Origin: Geomicrobium sediminis
GTDB lineage: Bacteria > Bacillota > Bacilli > Bacillales > Marinococcaceae
DNA: 64,000 nt
Assembly (NCBI RefSeq): GCF_016908595.1
Contig: NZ_JAFBEC010000010.1
Location: 1-64,000, forward strand
Direction: 5' to 3'
Shown: piece after piece, positions 43,078-53,510 of the stretch
How the letters are laid out: every line of letters starts with the position of its first letter
Numbering within the stretch: the stretch's first letter is position 1
The notes under the pieces: model-generated
Told to the model about the DNA's origin: nothing
Database searches by the model: none
Seen by the model: only the letters and a program-made list of their open reading frames with translations
Position numbers and translations under genes: made by a program

Positions 43078-44443
43078 TTTAAATTCTTTAACGGTTAATG
43101 AACTCGCTCCATTGTTAGAAGCAAAGCAGTTATCTCCAGTAGAACTAACAGAATCTTTGTTATCAAGAATCGATGACATTGACCCAGCTGTTAATGCATT
43201 TATAACACCTCTTCATAAATCTGCTCTTAATCAAGCTCGGATTGCAGAAGATGAAATAATGAAAGGGAGATACAAGGGCTTCCTCCACGGTATTCCAATT
43301 GGAATAAAGGATAATTTTTATACAAAAGGTATTAAAACGACTGGAGGATCTAAGTTGCTGTTAGACTTTATTCCTAATGAAAATGCGACAGTCGTTGAAA
43401 AATTGATTGATGCTGGTAGCATTATATTGGGTAAACTAAACATGCATGAATTTGGTGGTGGGTTAACAAATACTAATCCGTTCTTCGGAAATAGCCGTAA
43501 CCCTTGGGATTTAAATTATATGACTGGGGGCTCAAGTGGTGGAAGTGGAGGTGCTTTAGGGGCTGGGCTAATCCCATTAGCAACTGGAACCGATACTTTT
43601 GGATCTATTCGAGTCCCAGCTTCGATGTGTGGCGTGTACGGTCTAAAACCCACGTATGGTCTCGTCAGCACTTATGGTATCTTACCTTTATCATGGACCT
43701 TAGATCACGCTGGACCAATGGCTCGTTCGGTTGAAGACCTTGCTCTAATGTTAAACGTTATAGCTGGTTATGATTCTAAGCAACCTGGTAGCATTAAATC
43801 CCCAAAAATAGATTATAGAAATAGTTTAAATCAGAGTGTAAATGGTCTGAAAATAGGAATACCAACTTATTTCTTAAAGGAACTAGACCAAGAAGTATTA
43901 TTACTTTTTCATCATGCCTTAAAGAAACTACAGTCAATGGGAGCTGAGGTTGAAGAAATCGATATTCCTGAACTAACGATGGCTCCTTATGCAGGCTATG
44001 TCATTATGACAGGAGAAGCTGCAACATCTCAATCAAAGTGGTTAACCACGCAGGGAAATGATTACGCTCAAGATGTCCGAAGCTTATTTAAGACCGGATT
44101 CTTAACAACCGCATTACAATACGTTAGAGCACAACAGGTAAGACGTTTATTGACACAAGCGTTTAGCAAAACTTTTGAAAAAATCGACATAATAGTTGGT
44201 CCGGTTGTTCCGCACGCTACTCAACGTTTTCATACTAATTTTGTTAATCAAAATTTAGACATCATCAAAAGATGTATGCCGTTTACCTCTCCAGCAAATT
44301 TAACAGGAACTCCATCTCTTTCTGTTCCTATAGGATTTGATTCACATGGCTTACCAGCAGGCATGCAATTTATAGCAAATCATCTTTCAGAAGATATATT
44401 AATAAAACTTGGTAATGCGTGGGAAAGACAAGATAACCTATAA
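43070..44443 (+). CDS. Amidase-signature hydrolase (GatA/AtzE-like)
   Basis: 457 residues. Catalytic Lys80 in GIPIGIKDNF, the Ser pair 155/156 in TGGSSGGSGG, and nucleophile Ser179 in GTDTFGSIRVPASMCG (Phe replaces the usual second Gly). Cytoplasmic amide hydrolase; the substrate cannot be told from the sequence. Its small partner suggests a biuret- or urea-type heterodimer rather than tRNA amidotransferase, as no gatB is present. Confidence 0.82.
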   Translation: MTDLNSLTVNELAPLLEAKQLSPVELTESLLSRIDDIDPAVNAFITPLHKSALNQARIAEDEIMKGRYKGFLHGIPIGIKDNFYTKGIKTTGGSKLLLDFIPNENATVVEKLIDAGSIILGKLNMHEFGGGLTNTNPFFGNSRNPWDLNYMTGGSSGGSGGALGAGLIPLATGTDTFGSIRVPASMCGVYGLKPTYGLVSTYGILPLSWTLDHAGPMARSVEDLALMLNVIAGYDSKQPGSIKSPKIDYRNSLNQSVNGLKIGIPTYFLKELDQEVLLLFHHALKKLQSMGAEVEEIDIPELTMAPYAGYVIMTGEAATSQSKWLTTQGNDYAQDVRSLFKTGFLTTALQYVRAQQVRRLLTQAFSKTFEKIDIIVGPVVPHATQRFHTNFVNQNLDIIKRCMPFTSPANLTGTPSLSVPIGFDSHGLPAGMQFIANHLSEDILIKLGNAWERQDNL

Positions 44444-44579
44444 AGAAATAATTAATAAATGGGTTATTGATTTAATTTTACAAACCTTTGATCCTTGTAA
44501 AGAACATTTATTACGATTCTTTGACATTATAATGTAACTAATGAGAGTTAGAGCGCTAATTTTTGAACAAAGATTAGTA

Positions 44580-45815
44580 TTATAAAGTGTTAAGGGCCTT
44601 TTTCTTTGTTTTTTCACTGTTTATAAATTTAATGACTATGATTAAGTTTACTATAATTAATAAGCTGACTACACCAAACGTAATTGTTACGTGATTTAAT
44701 AATATTGCCATTAACGGAGGACCAGCAGCTACACCAGTAAAACGTGCTGAACTATAAAAAGAAGTAATTAAACCACGTGACTCTTTTTCAATATTCTCTG
44801 TAATGAATGCATCAAGAGCTGGCAAAATAGCTCCAATCGAAACACCTATTATACTCACAGTTGTAAGCAACCAAAATAATGATTCTTTAACGAATCCGAC
44901 AAGAGGAGAAGATAACAGTATAATGCTGAGCGATAAAACCATCATCCATTTCATTCTTTTGAGGTCTCCATTAATTAGGCGGCCACTAAAAAAGGATGCG
45001 CCACACAGAAAAAGAAGAGGGATCGCTAGCAGTAATCCTTTCCTTATATTTTGTACTGCAAAAGTTTTTTCTAAATGATCAGAGAGAAAGAACTGCAGAG
45101 CAAATAATAAAAGCATTGTAAATCCTCCAGTAAAAAATACAGTGAATAGCCAGTTTCTATTTTTGTTAAATACTGTTTTCGTGCTTTGTAGGAATCTAGA
45201 TCTTGGGGGATTTTGCTTTTGAAAGTCAATATTTTTATTAGGAGGGTGTAAAGTTAAAATAACCAGTGTCACTGCGATTATAGCCAATAATGCAGCTACA
45301 TAAAAAGGAATGAACCACACAATTGTAGCTAGCCCAGCTCCTAATATTGGGCTAATTACTTTACCGAAGGTATTTGACGTTTCGATAAGGCCGAGCGTTG
45401 AACTTGCATGATCATCATCATTTTGGAAGATATCCCCGACAAGGGGAATAACAATAGGGAGTGCACCAGCTGCACCGGCTCCTTGAATAACTCGACCAAT
45501 GATAATAAGCAGGTAGGAATTTGATAACGTAGTTGCGCTAATAGCTGCTATTAAACTACCGATAATTGTAATTAGAAGGCTGGGGACGATGACTTTTTTT
45601 CTGCCTAAACGGTCTGATAAATATCCAGCTATTGGGATCAGGAAGACGGAAGAAACCGAGAAGCTAGTAATTATCATGCTTGATTGGAGTGGTGTAATTC
45701 CAAGCTCACGTTCAAAAGTAGGCAAAATAGGGATGAGCATAGAGTTACTGAGAGTCATGACAAGTGGGATCGTGGCAAGAGAAATTATACACCATAAACT
45801 AACCTTTCTTTTCAT
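44580..45815 (-). CDS. MFS drug/solute exporter
   Basis: 411 residues, twelve membrane segments. Motif A GYLSDRLGRKKVIVPSLLI and motif C-like GAGAAGALPIVIPLVGD in segment 5 point to a 12-helix antiporter exporting small molecules. It faces the amidase gene tail-to-tail. Nothing indicates the substrate. Confidence 0.82.
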   Translation of the reverse strand: MKRKVSLWCIISLATIPLVMTLSNSMLIPILPTFERELGITPLQSSMIITSFSVSSVFLIPIAGYLSDRLGRKKVIVPSLLITIIGSLIAAISATTLSNSYLLIIIGRVIQGAGAAGALPIVIPLVGDIFQNDDDHASSTLGLIETSNTFGKVISPILGAGLATIVWFIPFYVAALLAIIAVTLVILTLHPPNKNIDFQKQNPPRSRFLQSTKTVFNKNRNWLFTVFFTGGFTMLLLFALQFFLSDHLEKTFAVQNIRKGLLLAIPLLFLCGASFFSGRLINGDLKRMKWMMVLSLSIILLSSPLVGFVKESLFWLLTTVSIIGVSIGAILPALDAFITENIEKESRGLITSFYSSARFTGVAAGPPLMAILLNHVTITFGVVSLLIIVNLIIVIKFINSEKTKKKALNTL

Positions 45816-45989
45816 TACTGTTCACCCCAAACTTCATTATTACATTTAGCTTTTACATGAAATGCATTTTTATCCAAGGTAATTTTAGGAAGATGATTTA
45901 TATATTGAGTAAGTTAACTAGCTAATCAAATATGATTAATGAAACTGGTTGGTGGGCATGGGTCTTGTTACATCGGCAAACGGATAAAC

Positions 45990-46990
45990 AAATTGAACTA
46001 GAAATGATCTCTATTGATTAATAAATCAATAGAGATCATTTACTACGAAAAATTGATGAACATGTAGACTTCAATTTCATTTATGACAACGTTGAACCCT
46101 ATTATTCAACCACAAACGGTCGCCCACCGAATGATCGGGTGATGCTCTTTAAGATGATGTTTTGGAGTATCTGTATGGCATTCGTTCGTAACACCAATTG
46201 GAACGAGACATTCAAACGAACATTGGTATCGCTGGTTTCTTGGATTAGGACTCACGGAAAAAGTCCCTCATCATTCGACTATCAGTTTTATTTGCCATAG
46301 ACGGTTTCAAGGAACGACGGCCTTTTGAGACATTTTTTATGACGTGGTTGTGAAAGCCATGGAACAAGGCATGGTGAGTGGTCGGGTATTAGTCAGTGAT
46401 TCTACACACTTAGATCGCCAGCACTTCACACGCAAAACGGTCAAAATCGAAACACAGTCTAACTTCGACGAATTGGATGAGGCGGTTACGCAAGATCGGG
46501 AGGAACACGGAGAAAAGCCGTTAGCCAAAAAGGAAAAGGAGGAATGGAAAACCGTCCGTAAAAGGACGCATCCCAAAGTGGAAGTATACGTATGATCCAA
46601 AAGCCAATACGTACACATGTCCAAAACTTTGACGTATTCCACCACACATCGAGAAGGGTATCGTCAGTGCCATTCCAATCCGGAAGATTGTAAAACGTAT
46701 CCACTTCTTTCAAACTGTAAACAGTCACAAAATCACAAGAAAGTGCTGACTCGACATGTGTGGGAAGAAAGCAAAGAACGTGTGCGAATGAATCGACTTT
46801 CGAAGGAAGGGAAAGCGATCTATCGTAGCGAAGATATAAAATTGAGCGAAGCTTTTCGATTCAAAACAACTCCACGGGCTTCGCAATTTTCGTTTGCGCC
46901 GTTTGGAAGGGGCCTCGGAACAAGGCACTCATGACGGCAACGGTGCAGAACATCAAGAAGATTGCGATGCACCTCTCCAGACAGCAGGAG
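45990..46990 (+). pseudogene. IS1182-family transposase, multiply frameshifted
   Basis: Pieces in three frames spell LLRKIDEHVDFNFIYDNVEP, SGRVLVSDSTHLDRQHFTRK, EEHGEKPLAKKEKEEWKTVR, KVLTRHVWEESKERVRMNRL and VQNIKKIAMHLSRQQE. These cover most of an IS1182 transposase. At least three shifts and an internal loss (EDIKLSEAFRFKTT to PFGRGL). A perfect hairpin AGAAATCCTTGGTTC / GAACCAAGGATTTCT at 47051-47083 marks the IS end. Confidence 0.8.
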
Positions 46991-47176
46991 AGGCTTTTTT
47001 CATGTTCACCTTTAAAAATCGTGATTTAAATATATTAATTGACCACAAGAGAAATCCTTGGTTCACGGAACCAAGGATTTCTCGACAACCTGAAGGTATA
47101 GCTCATGAAGTGCTATACCTTTTTGAATTATTTATTGCTTACCTAAATACTTGGGGACTTTCATTATTGTTTCATA

Positions 47177-47515
47177 TTAGATTAGCTTCAAGATTTCTTT
47201 TTCTACATATCTTAAATTTTTTATCTTTTCTTCTGCTAGTTCTCTGCATGGAATTTCTTGAGTTAACAAATGCAATGTTAAATTGATTTCTTTTAAATAT
47301 TGTTCGTACTTTACCTTATGTTCAGAGTTTTTACAACAAGAAAAAGCTTGATTCATTTCTGTAGTTGCTACTATGTAGAGTTTTTGTATATTTTGATTTT
47401 TGTTTTTCTCCTGATGGATAAACTTTATTTGAAATAATGTATCTAAATATTCAATTAAACTAACCATATAATATTGTGTCAATACCTCATTAAAATTTCT
47501 ATAGCACAAATCCAA
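47177..47515 (-). CDS. Hypothetical protein, 112 aa
   Basis: Directly follows the manganese catalase on the minus strand, one base after its stop. Helical; contains FSCCKNSEHKVKYEQYLKEI. Possibly a spore-coat associated helper, by position only. TTG or ATG start unclear. Confidence 0.5.
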   Translation of the reverse strand: MDLCYRNFNEVLTQYYMVSLIEYLDTLFQIKFIHQEKNKNQNIQKLYIVATTEMNQAFSCCKNSEHKVKYEQYLKEINLTLHLLTQEIPCRELAEEKIKNLRYVEKEILKLI

Positions 47516-47516
47516 A

Positions 47517-48374
47517 TTAAGATTCTCTTTTCGTCATAGCGTTATTGTTATTAGTACGAGGTGTATTGTAAATTTTAGGAGGTGCTGGTTTTAAAATTGG
47601 TTCTTCTCCGTAAATAACTGGATCATTTTTATAATGAAATGATCCTCTTCCATCAGGCGCTTTTCCACGTGCCCAGGGACCAGTTGAACTTTCTTCTCCC
47701 TCAGAAAAATTATAGAAATCATAAGCAACTGCTTCCAATTCATTTTCTCTCGGAAAAGTAGTTGGTACTACAATATCTCTTTCTTTCTCTTCTAATTCTT
47801 GAATTGCTGCTAACCATTGATTTTGATGTCCAGTATCACGTGCCAATAAAAATGAAAGCATATCTTTTACTCCAGGGTCATCTGTCATTTCATAAACACG
47901 GGCTACTTGCAATCTGCCCTGTGATTCAGCATTTAAATTTGCTCGAAAATCAGCAAGAAGATTTCCACTAGCAATAATGTACTTGGATACCCACGGGTAT
48001 CCATTACTATCTGCAGGTAGTGCCCCTAAACCACTTACAATAGCATGTTGAGGGTTGGAGCCACCCATAATTGCTGCTACTGCAGGGTCGCTATTATATA
48101 CTTTTTCTTGTTCATCGAATGGTGCATCATCTAAAAGTCGAGCAATCATCGTAGCGATCATCTCTACATGACCAATTTCCTCTGTACCTATATCAAGTAC
48201 TAAATCACGATATTTGGCATCTGCTCGACTGTTGAAACCTTGCCAAAGGTACTGCATCATTACACTGATTTCACCATATTGTCCACCTAAGATTTCTTGG
48301 AGCTTCCTTGCATATGCAGGGTCTGGTTTTGAAGGCTTTGCTGGATATTGAAGCTCTTTGAAGTGATAGAAGAT
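47517..48374 (-). CDS. Manganese catalase (CotJC type), ATC start
   Basis: The first ATG in frame (48260) would cut off 38 conserved residues. Reading back to ATC 48374 gives FYHFKELQYPAKPSKPDPAY and GGQYGEISVMMQYLWQGF, the normal N-terminus, and AAGGAGG lies 7 bases before ATC. 285 residues; di-manganese ligands sit in GGQYGEISVM, EEIGHVEMIA and DTGHQNQW. It splits hydrogen peroxide, often in the spore coat. The unusual start may reduce expression. Confidence 0.82.
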   Translation of the reverse strand: MFYHFKELQYPAKPSKPDPAYARKLQEILGGQYGEISVMMQYLWQGFNSRADAKYRDLVLDIGTEEIGHVEMIATMIARLLDDAPFDEQEKVYNSDPAVAAIMGGSNPQHAIVSGLGALPADSNGYPWVSKYIIASGNLLADFRANLNAESQGRLQVARVYEMTDDPGVKDMLSFLLARDTGHQNQWLAAIQELEEKERDIVVPTTFPRENELEAVAYDFYNFSEGEESSTGPWARGKAPDGRGSFHYKNDPVIYGEEPILKPAPPKIYNTPRTNNNNAMTKRES

Positions 48375-48783
48375 ATAAATCCCTCCTTAACATAAGTATG
48401 CTGCTACATTATAATTATTCGTTGATTATAGATATATGCTTGATACAGAGGAATACATGCTCTTTGTCTCTATAATAGAAACGTTTAAAAAGAAATTTTA
48501 GCTTTTTAGATCCAAATCAGCTGAAACTTATTGCAGAATAAAAGACGAAATTTCTGTCATGACTACTGAGCAGAGATTTCAATAACAGCAAACAAAGAAA
48601 GCAAGGTGTTGTGCCAAGCATTCTTTGTTGTGTTGTGGAATAAGACTAGAGAAGCATATTTGGCTGGTGCAATGCAGCATTACATGAGGTTGAGTTTGCG
48701 TAATGCAGAAGTTGAGTTTGTTAAAGTTAGTTTATAGACACATTTTTAGTGAGTCATGATAAAGATAGTCATTAAATAACAAA
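48375..48783. other. Intergenic region upstream of the catalase
   Basis: About 400 bases without a gene. It must hold the catalase promoter and the 3' region of the dehydrogenase; short inverted repeats (GAAATTTCTG / CAGAGATTTC) near 48547-48582. Confidence 0.4.
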
Positions 48784-49916
48784 TTAAGGTTTCAAGACAA
48801 CTTTAATACAATTGTCTTTTTTCTTGTTAAAAAGATCGTAACCGATTGCTGCATCATGTAATGGCATTTGATGTGTAATAATCTTGGTAGGATCGATTTC
48901 TTTACGAATAATTTTATTATACAAAAGATCCATATAAGAACGTGCAGGAGCTTGTCCCATTTTTAGCGTCACATTTCTTGTGAAAATGGACCAAGAGGGA
49001 ACATATTGTAAAGTCCACCGTAAACACCCGTAATCTGAACCGTCCCAGCTTTTTTTACAGCTTTTGTTGCAATTTGTATAGGTCCGAGGGTTCCACCTTG
49101 TAATTTTAATTTTTGTTCCACAAACTCTAGTGGAGATTTTTTACCGTCCATTCCGACACAGTCAATTACGACGTCAGCCCCCCCTTTCGTCATTTCTTTA
49201 AGTGTCTCTCCTGTGTCCTTATCCTTCGTAAAATCAAAAATTTCTACTTGGTTTTGTTTCTTTGCGTGTTGAAGGCGGTAATCCATGTAATCCACAGCAA
49301 TCACACGTTCCGCCCCTTTTTGCCAGGCAAACTGTTGAACCATAATACCGATTGGCCCACTACCTAATACGATGACGGTATCCCCTTTTTTTACGCCGGC
49401 ATTTTCGACACTCCAATAGGCTGTTGGAAGGACATCTGATAAAAATAGTAAGTGATCATCTTCAAGTTCACAGTCTTCTGGAATTAGAAACGGCGTGTAG
49501 TTGCCAAAAGGAACACGTAGGTACTCCGCTTGACCTCCAGGATAGTCTCCGAATTTCTCTGAGTACCCTAGGTATCCCCCTGAATCATAGTGAGGGTTTG
49601 CCTGATCACATTGACTTTCTAAATGATCATTGCAATATTGGCATTGACCACAAGCCATTGTAAATGGGATTACAACACGATCTCCCTTTTTTACTTTCGT
49701 TACATCAGGCCCCACTTCTTCCACAATTCCCATTGGCTCATGCCCAATCACATATCCAATTGGTAAGGGGAAATTTCCTTGGTACAAGTGAAGGTCGGAG
49801 CCGCAAATTGCAGTAGACGTGACCTTAATAATTACATCCTCACGATCTTGAATTTTTGGGTACTCAATTTTCTTAACAGCGATTGAACTTTTTCCTTGAT
49901 AAGTTACAGCTCTCAA
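48784..49916 (-). pseudogene. Zinc alcohol/formaldehyde dehydrogenase, frameshifted near the end
   Basis: From TTG 49916 (AGGAGTG upstream): catalytic zinc ICGSDLHLYQ, structural zinc CGQCQYCNDHLESQC, NAD fold VIVLGSGPIGIMVQQFA. Breaks at PLGPF near 48975; adding one T to the TTTT run restores FTRNVTLKMGQAPARSYM ... IKVVLKP at 48784. Resembles glutathione-independent formaldehyde dehydrogenase. About 377 residues if repaired. Confidence 0.8.
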
Positions 49917-50031
49917 AATATCACTCCTCTTGGTTAACACTTAGGATGTACGATTTTAAGAGTTCCAATACTAGCTAGGCACGGTTAAGAGGAACAATGT
50001 GAATTAGTCCCTTCTTATCAGGAAAGCAACG

Positions 50032-50817
50032 TTAATCTACATACTTACCGTGATCTGGTATGGAAGCCTGATCAAAGTTAACGACGAGTTGATGTAAACC
50101 ATTCGTAAGTTCTGCTCCTGACATAAACATACCATGCCCTGTTACGGCGAGAGCTGGTTGAAGGTTGTAGAGCTTTTCTATTGAATGTTTTGCAGTCTCC
50201 CAATCAATGGTTAAATACCGAGGAGGACCATAAACGCCTTTCTTTTGAGTTAAAACCGCATAAAGCTCATCTTGTTTAACTGTAATAAAGGCATCTCCCA
50301 CGATAGATCCTACGGCTTGCGCAATTGCTCCAAATTCAAATAATTCCTCAGCCAGGATGCCGTTAAGTTCCTTAACACCTGCGATGGCCTCAGAAATATT
50401 TCCAATTATTACAGTGAATACACCGATGAACCCCACTTTGTTAAATATAGACTCATGTAAAGTCTCTTCAACCCCTATTAAAGTATAAGCTTCGCCTGAG
50501 GCCTGGATAAGGTTTCCTTTAATATCAAGTTCAGTTGTTTGAGACTCGTCAAAATCGCTTAAAGCGGCGTACAGAACGGTGAGCGTACCGACGCCTTGTA
50601 AACTAGTACCAATGGTTTCCTCATTAACTTCGTCAATACTATCAATAATTAAGCCTATGCCAATTGCTTCAATCGTTAACCCAATAATGCTATATGAATT
50701 TCGAATATCCTCTGCTATATCTATTCTTTGTGACGCACCAACTGCTTGAAGGATATTTCCAATTGCGACGAGCCAGGCTCCAACCCTCTCAAGTTGCATT
50801 AGGCTGTCTTTAATCAT
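50032..50817 (-). CDS. DUF6944-like repeat protein fused to a metallo-hydrolase C-terminus
   Basis: 261 residues. The N-terminal 185 or so are repeated hydrophobic-glycine segments (AIGNILQAVGASQ ... GNLIQASGEAYTLIG ... AIAQAVGSIVG), as in DUF6944 proteins. The rest, GDAFITVKQDELYAVLTQKK, GPPRYLTIDWETAKHSIEKL and VTGHGMFMSGAELTNGLHQL, is the end of an MBL-fold hydrolase without its HXHXDH core. The join is at VGSIVGDAF. Coupled to the next minus gene by 4 bases. Confidence 0.65.
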   Translation of the reverse strand: MIKDSLMQLERVGAWLVAIGNILQAVGASQRIDIAEDIRNSYSIIGLTIEAIGIGLIIDSIDEVNEETIGTSLQGVGTLTVLYAALSDFDESQTTELDIKGNLIQASGEAYTLIGVEETLHESIFNKVGFIGVFTVIIGNISEAIAGVKELNGILAEELFEFGAIAQAVGSIVGDAFITVKQDELYAVLTQKKGVYGPPRYLTIDWETAKHSIEKLYNLQPALAVTGHGMFMSGAELTNGLHQLVVNFDQASIPDHGKYVD

Positions 50818-51032
50818 TGATAATTGATGGATTCTAGATCATTCCAAGATTCATTTATTTGGAGTTGCTTTCCTATTTTCACAAGCATGGGTCCTAAAGT
50901 TTTATAATCATAATCCATCGTTTTTCCTAGTTTCATTTTAATCAATTGATTGGAGGCTGTGTCAGTTAAAATTTTACATAACATTAGAAGTTCACGTTCA
51001 CTTAGTTGAATGTTTTTAACTTTACTATCCAT
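50814..51032 (-). CDS. Small hypothetical protein, 72 aa
   Basis: Begins MDSKVKNIQLSERELLMLCK and ends SWNDLESINYQ. AAGGAG precedes ATG. Overlaps the next gene (TGATA region) and likely co-transcribed with it. DUF6944-type genes often have such a small companion; function unknown. Confidence 0.55.
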   Translation of the reverse strand: MDSKVKNIQLSERELLMLCKILTDTASNQLIKMKLGKTMDYDYKTLGPMLVKIGKQLQINESWNDLESINYQ

Positions 51033-51050
51033 AGATAAGCTCCTTTATAA

Positions 51051-51176
51051 TTAGACTAAAAACACGATGTCACTGTTCTCTGTATCCTCATCATCCCTCG
51101 AATATCCTGAACTGAATAAAGAATAAATAACAAATACAATAATTAGCAAAAAGTTTGATTGATCTTTCAGCTCCAT
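51051..51176 (-). CDS. 41-aa single-helix membrane peptide
   Basis: AAGGAGGCCACCACAT before ATG 51176. Helix NFLLIIVFVIYSLFSSGYS, then acidic tail RDDEDTENSDIVFLV. Resembles YjcZ-type spore peptides in layout. Upstream of the 72-aa gene in the same direction. Confidence 0.6.
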   Translation of the reverse strand: MELKDQSNFLLIIVFVIYSLFSSGYSRDDEDTENSDIVFLV

Positions 51177-51394
51177 ATGTGGTGGCCTCCTTGGATTTTT
51201 ACCTATAATATTCAAACGAAAAATTAATGTTACGGTCTTAAAGTACTTTAGCCTGTTTGTAAAAGTTATGTGACCGAGTATATGTTACAAACAAAACAAA
51301 CGTCACTTACAAAGTGTAGTTTGTTAAGTAATACTTACACAATAGTGTTTGGGATATTAATTCGAAGGAAGTGGTAAAAGGTAGAAACTTCGGT

Positions 51395-51720
51395 TAATGT
51401 TGGGCGTCTACTGACTACAAATACTGCTTTAAAGCAAAAGGTGGAAGATTAGATCAAACGATTCGATGGTTCGCTTTGAATGGTCATCGTTGTATCAAAG
51501 AAATTTGTCTGAGTGTTAGTATTATAGAAAACGTAGAGGAATTCAAAGATTGTGGTTTTTTAGATGAGAATTAACGACCTATGGTAACGAAAAAGGGGGA
51601 ACGTTTCAAAATTACTTCAAAGGATTATGTGATTTGGCTTATCACTGGAAGGTTTTAAAAGCTTGTGTTTTCAGAGCACCGATTACTAGACAACGGTTAT
51701 TCATGATTCAGCTAGAAGTA
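51395..51720 (+). pseudogene. C5-cytosine DNA methyltransferase remnant
   Basis: Pieces read YKYCFKAKGGRLDQTIRWFA, IIENVEEFKDCGFLDEN, RPMVTKKGERF, then in another frame NYFKGLCDLAYHWKVLKACV and RAPITRQRLFMI. ENVEEF and the APxxRxRLF block are hallmarks of C5 methyltransferases (Dcm-like, phage type). Both ends missing. The tail 51740-51870 (VRPKCGSSILKTRQWR) is unassigned. Confidence 0.65.
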
Positions 51721-51912
51721 TGTTGACTAGAATAAGTCTTATATTAAGAAAGTTCGTCCTAAATGTGGATCATCCATCCTTAAAACAAGACAATGGCGAC
51801 TTTACAAGACTATTATCACCCGTGAGAAGGGTGTGTGGCGGTTTAAGTTAAATATTATAGAAGAGGCTTGGTAAAGCCGAATAATGCTCGTTACTCAATA
51901 CGAGAAAATAAT

Positions 51913-51970
51913 AAAAACCGAACTAACTTGAAGCCCTAAATTAGAGTTTCAAATAGTAGTTCGGTTTTTT
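51913..51970. terminator. Intrinsic terminator
   Basis: AAAAACCGAACTA / TAGTTCGGTTTTT with a long loop and T-run. Confidence 0.65.
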
Positions 51971-52084
51971 AATTGGCTGAAAACCTTTTGTCTCAGCCTC
52001 TTTACTTAATTAGATGATTAGAAGAACAATCATTTGATAGAGTGTAATAAAGGTGTTGAAGTAATAATAACATTCTATCCCTTT

Positions 52085-52375
52085 TTAAAATATCGCTATT
52101 AAAGCCCCTCCGATCGCACCTGTTAAAACGATGAACCATGGAGGGAGCTTCCAGTATACGAGCATGAAAAATAGCAATGCTGCCAAGGTAAAGTCGATTG
52201 GTGTTAAGATCGCACTTGTCCATATTGGTTGGTAAAATGCAGAGATTAGAATCCCTACAACAGCAGCATTAACCCCCATAAAAGCCCCCTTAATTTTGCG
52301 ATTTTCTCTTAAGGAATGCCAAAATGGTAATGCTCCTAATATAAGGAGGAATGCTGGTAGAAATAGACTGAACAT
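52085..52375 (-). pseudogene. ChrA chromate transporter, C-terminal fragment
   Basis: 96 residues: FSLFLPAFLLILGALPFWHS, GAFMGVNAAVVGILISAFYQ and KLPPWFIVLTGAIGG match the end of a ChrA half. Normal short-chain ChrA is about 180-200 residues, so the front half is gone; an in-frame stop lies 5 bases upstream of the ATG. Confidence 0.7.
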
Positions 52376-52567
52376 TGACTATTGAGCGAACATTGGATGA
52401 ATTCGAACTTGATCATGATCATGACTCGGATAGTCATCAAGTCATGGACACTAGTTCACTATCAGTTAACGACTCACAAACTCTTTTTACTGTTTATTGC
52501 CATAATCGTTGATATGAATATGTGTAATCAATTAAGATAAAAGTCAAAATAAAAAAGGAGTGTTAAT

Positions 52568-52987
52568 TTGAAGAAAATTCTGTTTTTTATCCCTTTATTA
52601 ATATTGTCAGGATGCGGTTTATTTGGAAGTAGTGGCACAGTATTTCATACTTTTGAAGGTTTAACGAATGCGGAATTTTATAGCTTTGAAAAGTATGGGG
52701 GTTCTGGAGCAAATACGGAAGTAGCTATTCTAACCGAACAGAATGAATTAGATGCCTTGAAAAGTGTTTTAGATTCTGCCTCAGATGGGGTACGAGCAAA
52801 TTCAGAGGAACTTGTGCCAGCTTATGATTTATTAGTTGATCATGACGCAGGAGATACTATTTTACATCTAATTCTTGGTGATGCAGGAGAGGAAAGTAGA
52901 ATTATGTATGCTGGTTATGAAAATGAACATTTTATAATACCGGAAGAAGGTACAGCAACATTGATTGAACTAATTGATATTGATTGA
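52568..52987 (+). CDS. Small lipoprotein, 139 aa
   Basis: AAAAAGGAG precedes TTG 52568. Signal MKKILFFIPLLILSGCG with lipobox LSGC. The mature part resembles small Bacillus lipoproteins: TEVAILTEQNELDALKSVLD and PAYDLLVDHDAGDTILHLIL, as in YhfM-like domains. Extracytoplasmic; role unknown. Confidence 0.7.
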   Translation: MKKILFFIPLLILSGCGLFGSSGTVFHTFEGLTNAEFYSFEKYGGSGANTEVAILTEQNELDALKSVLDSASDGVRANSEELVPAYDLLVDHDAGDTILHLILGDAGEESRIMYAGYENEHFIIPEEGTATLIELIDID

Positions 52988-53134
52988 GACTGTACCCTTG
53001 AGTCAAGTATAGATTTATTTAAGGAGGAATTTGTTGCACTATTTCAACGCCTCTAATATCGGATCATTATGTGTTAGTGTATATTCTGCTGTTCTTTACT
53101 ACTTTATTAGATCAACTAGCTCGACTATCGTCTA

Positions 53135-53311
53135 ATGTTGCTTTTGTCTTTTGCTTACTCTTATCTGTTTGTTGGAGGCATCGTTTTGTCTATGTTTTCT
53201 TTGATTAAGAAGCAAGATGATCTTGTAAAATTAAATCAAAATATAATAACTTTGTTATTAAGTATTCTATTGCTTTTATTTACATTTTTCATCTTTGGTT
53301 CAACAGATTGA
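53135..53311 (+). CDS. Small two-helix membrane protein, 58 aa
   Basis: LLLSFAYSYLFVGGIVLSMF, a loop IKKQDDLVKLNQN, then IITLLLSILLLLFTFFIFG. No clear ribosome site before ATG 53135; GGAGG at 53024 belongs to a broken frame above, so it may be a remnant of a longer gene. Confidence 0.35.
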   Translation: MLLLSFAYSYLFVGGIVLSMFSLIKKQDDLVKLNQNIITLLLSILLLLFTFFIFGSTD

Positions 53312-53510
53312 TATATTCATATAAAAGATTGGGGTAAATGGAGTAAACGATGACCTACTTGTCAATCCAATTTGAATATCGAGATAATTAACTAATGAGC
53401 CAATGACTTTAAATTTCATAAGGAGTAGCTTTCAATAAGTAATCAAGTAGCTCGGCCTAACAGGTCGAGCTTACTTACAGAGGCTGCTCTAAAGAAAGTA
53501 GGTTAATGCA

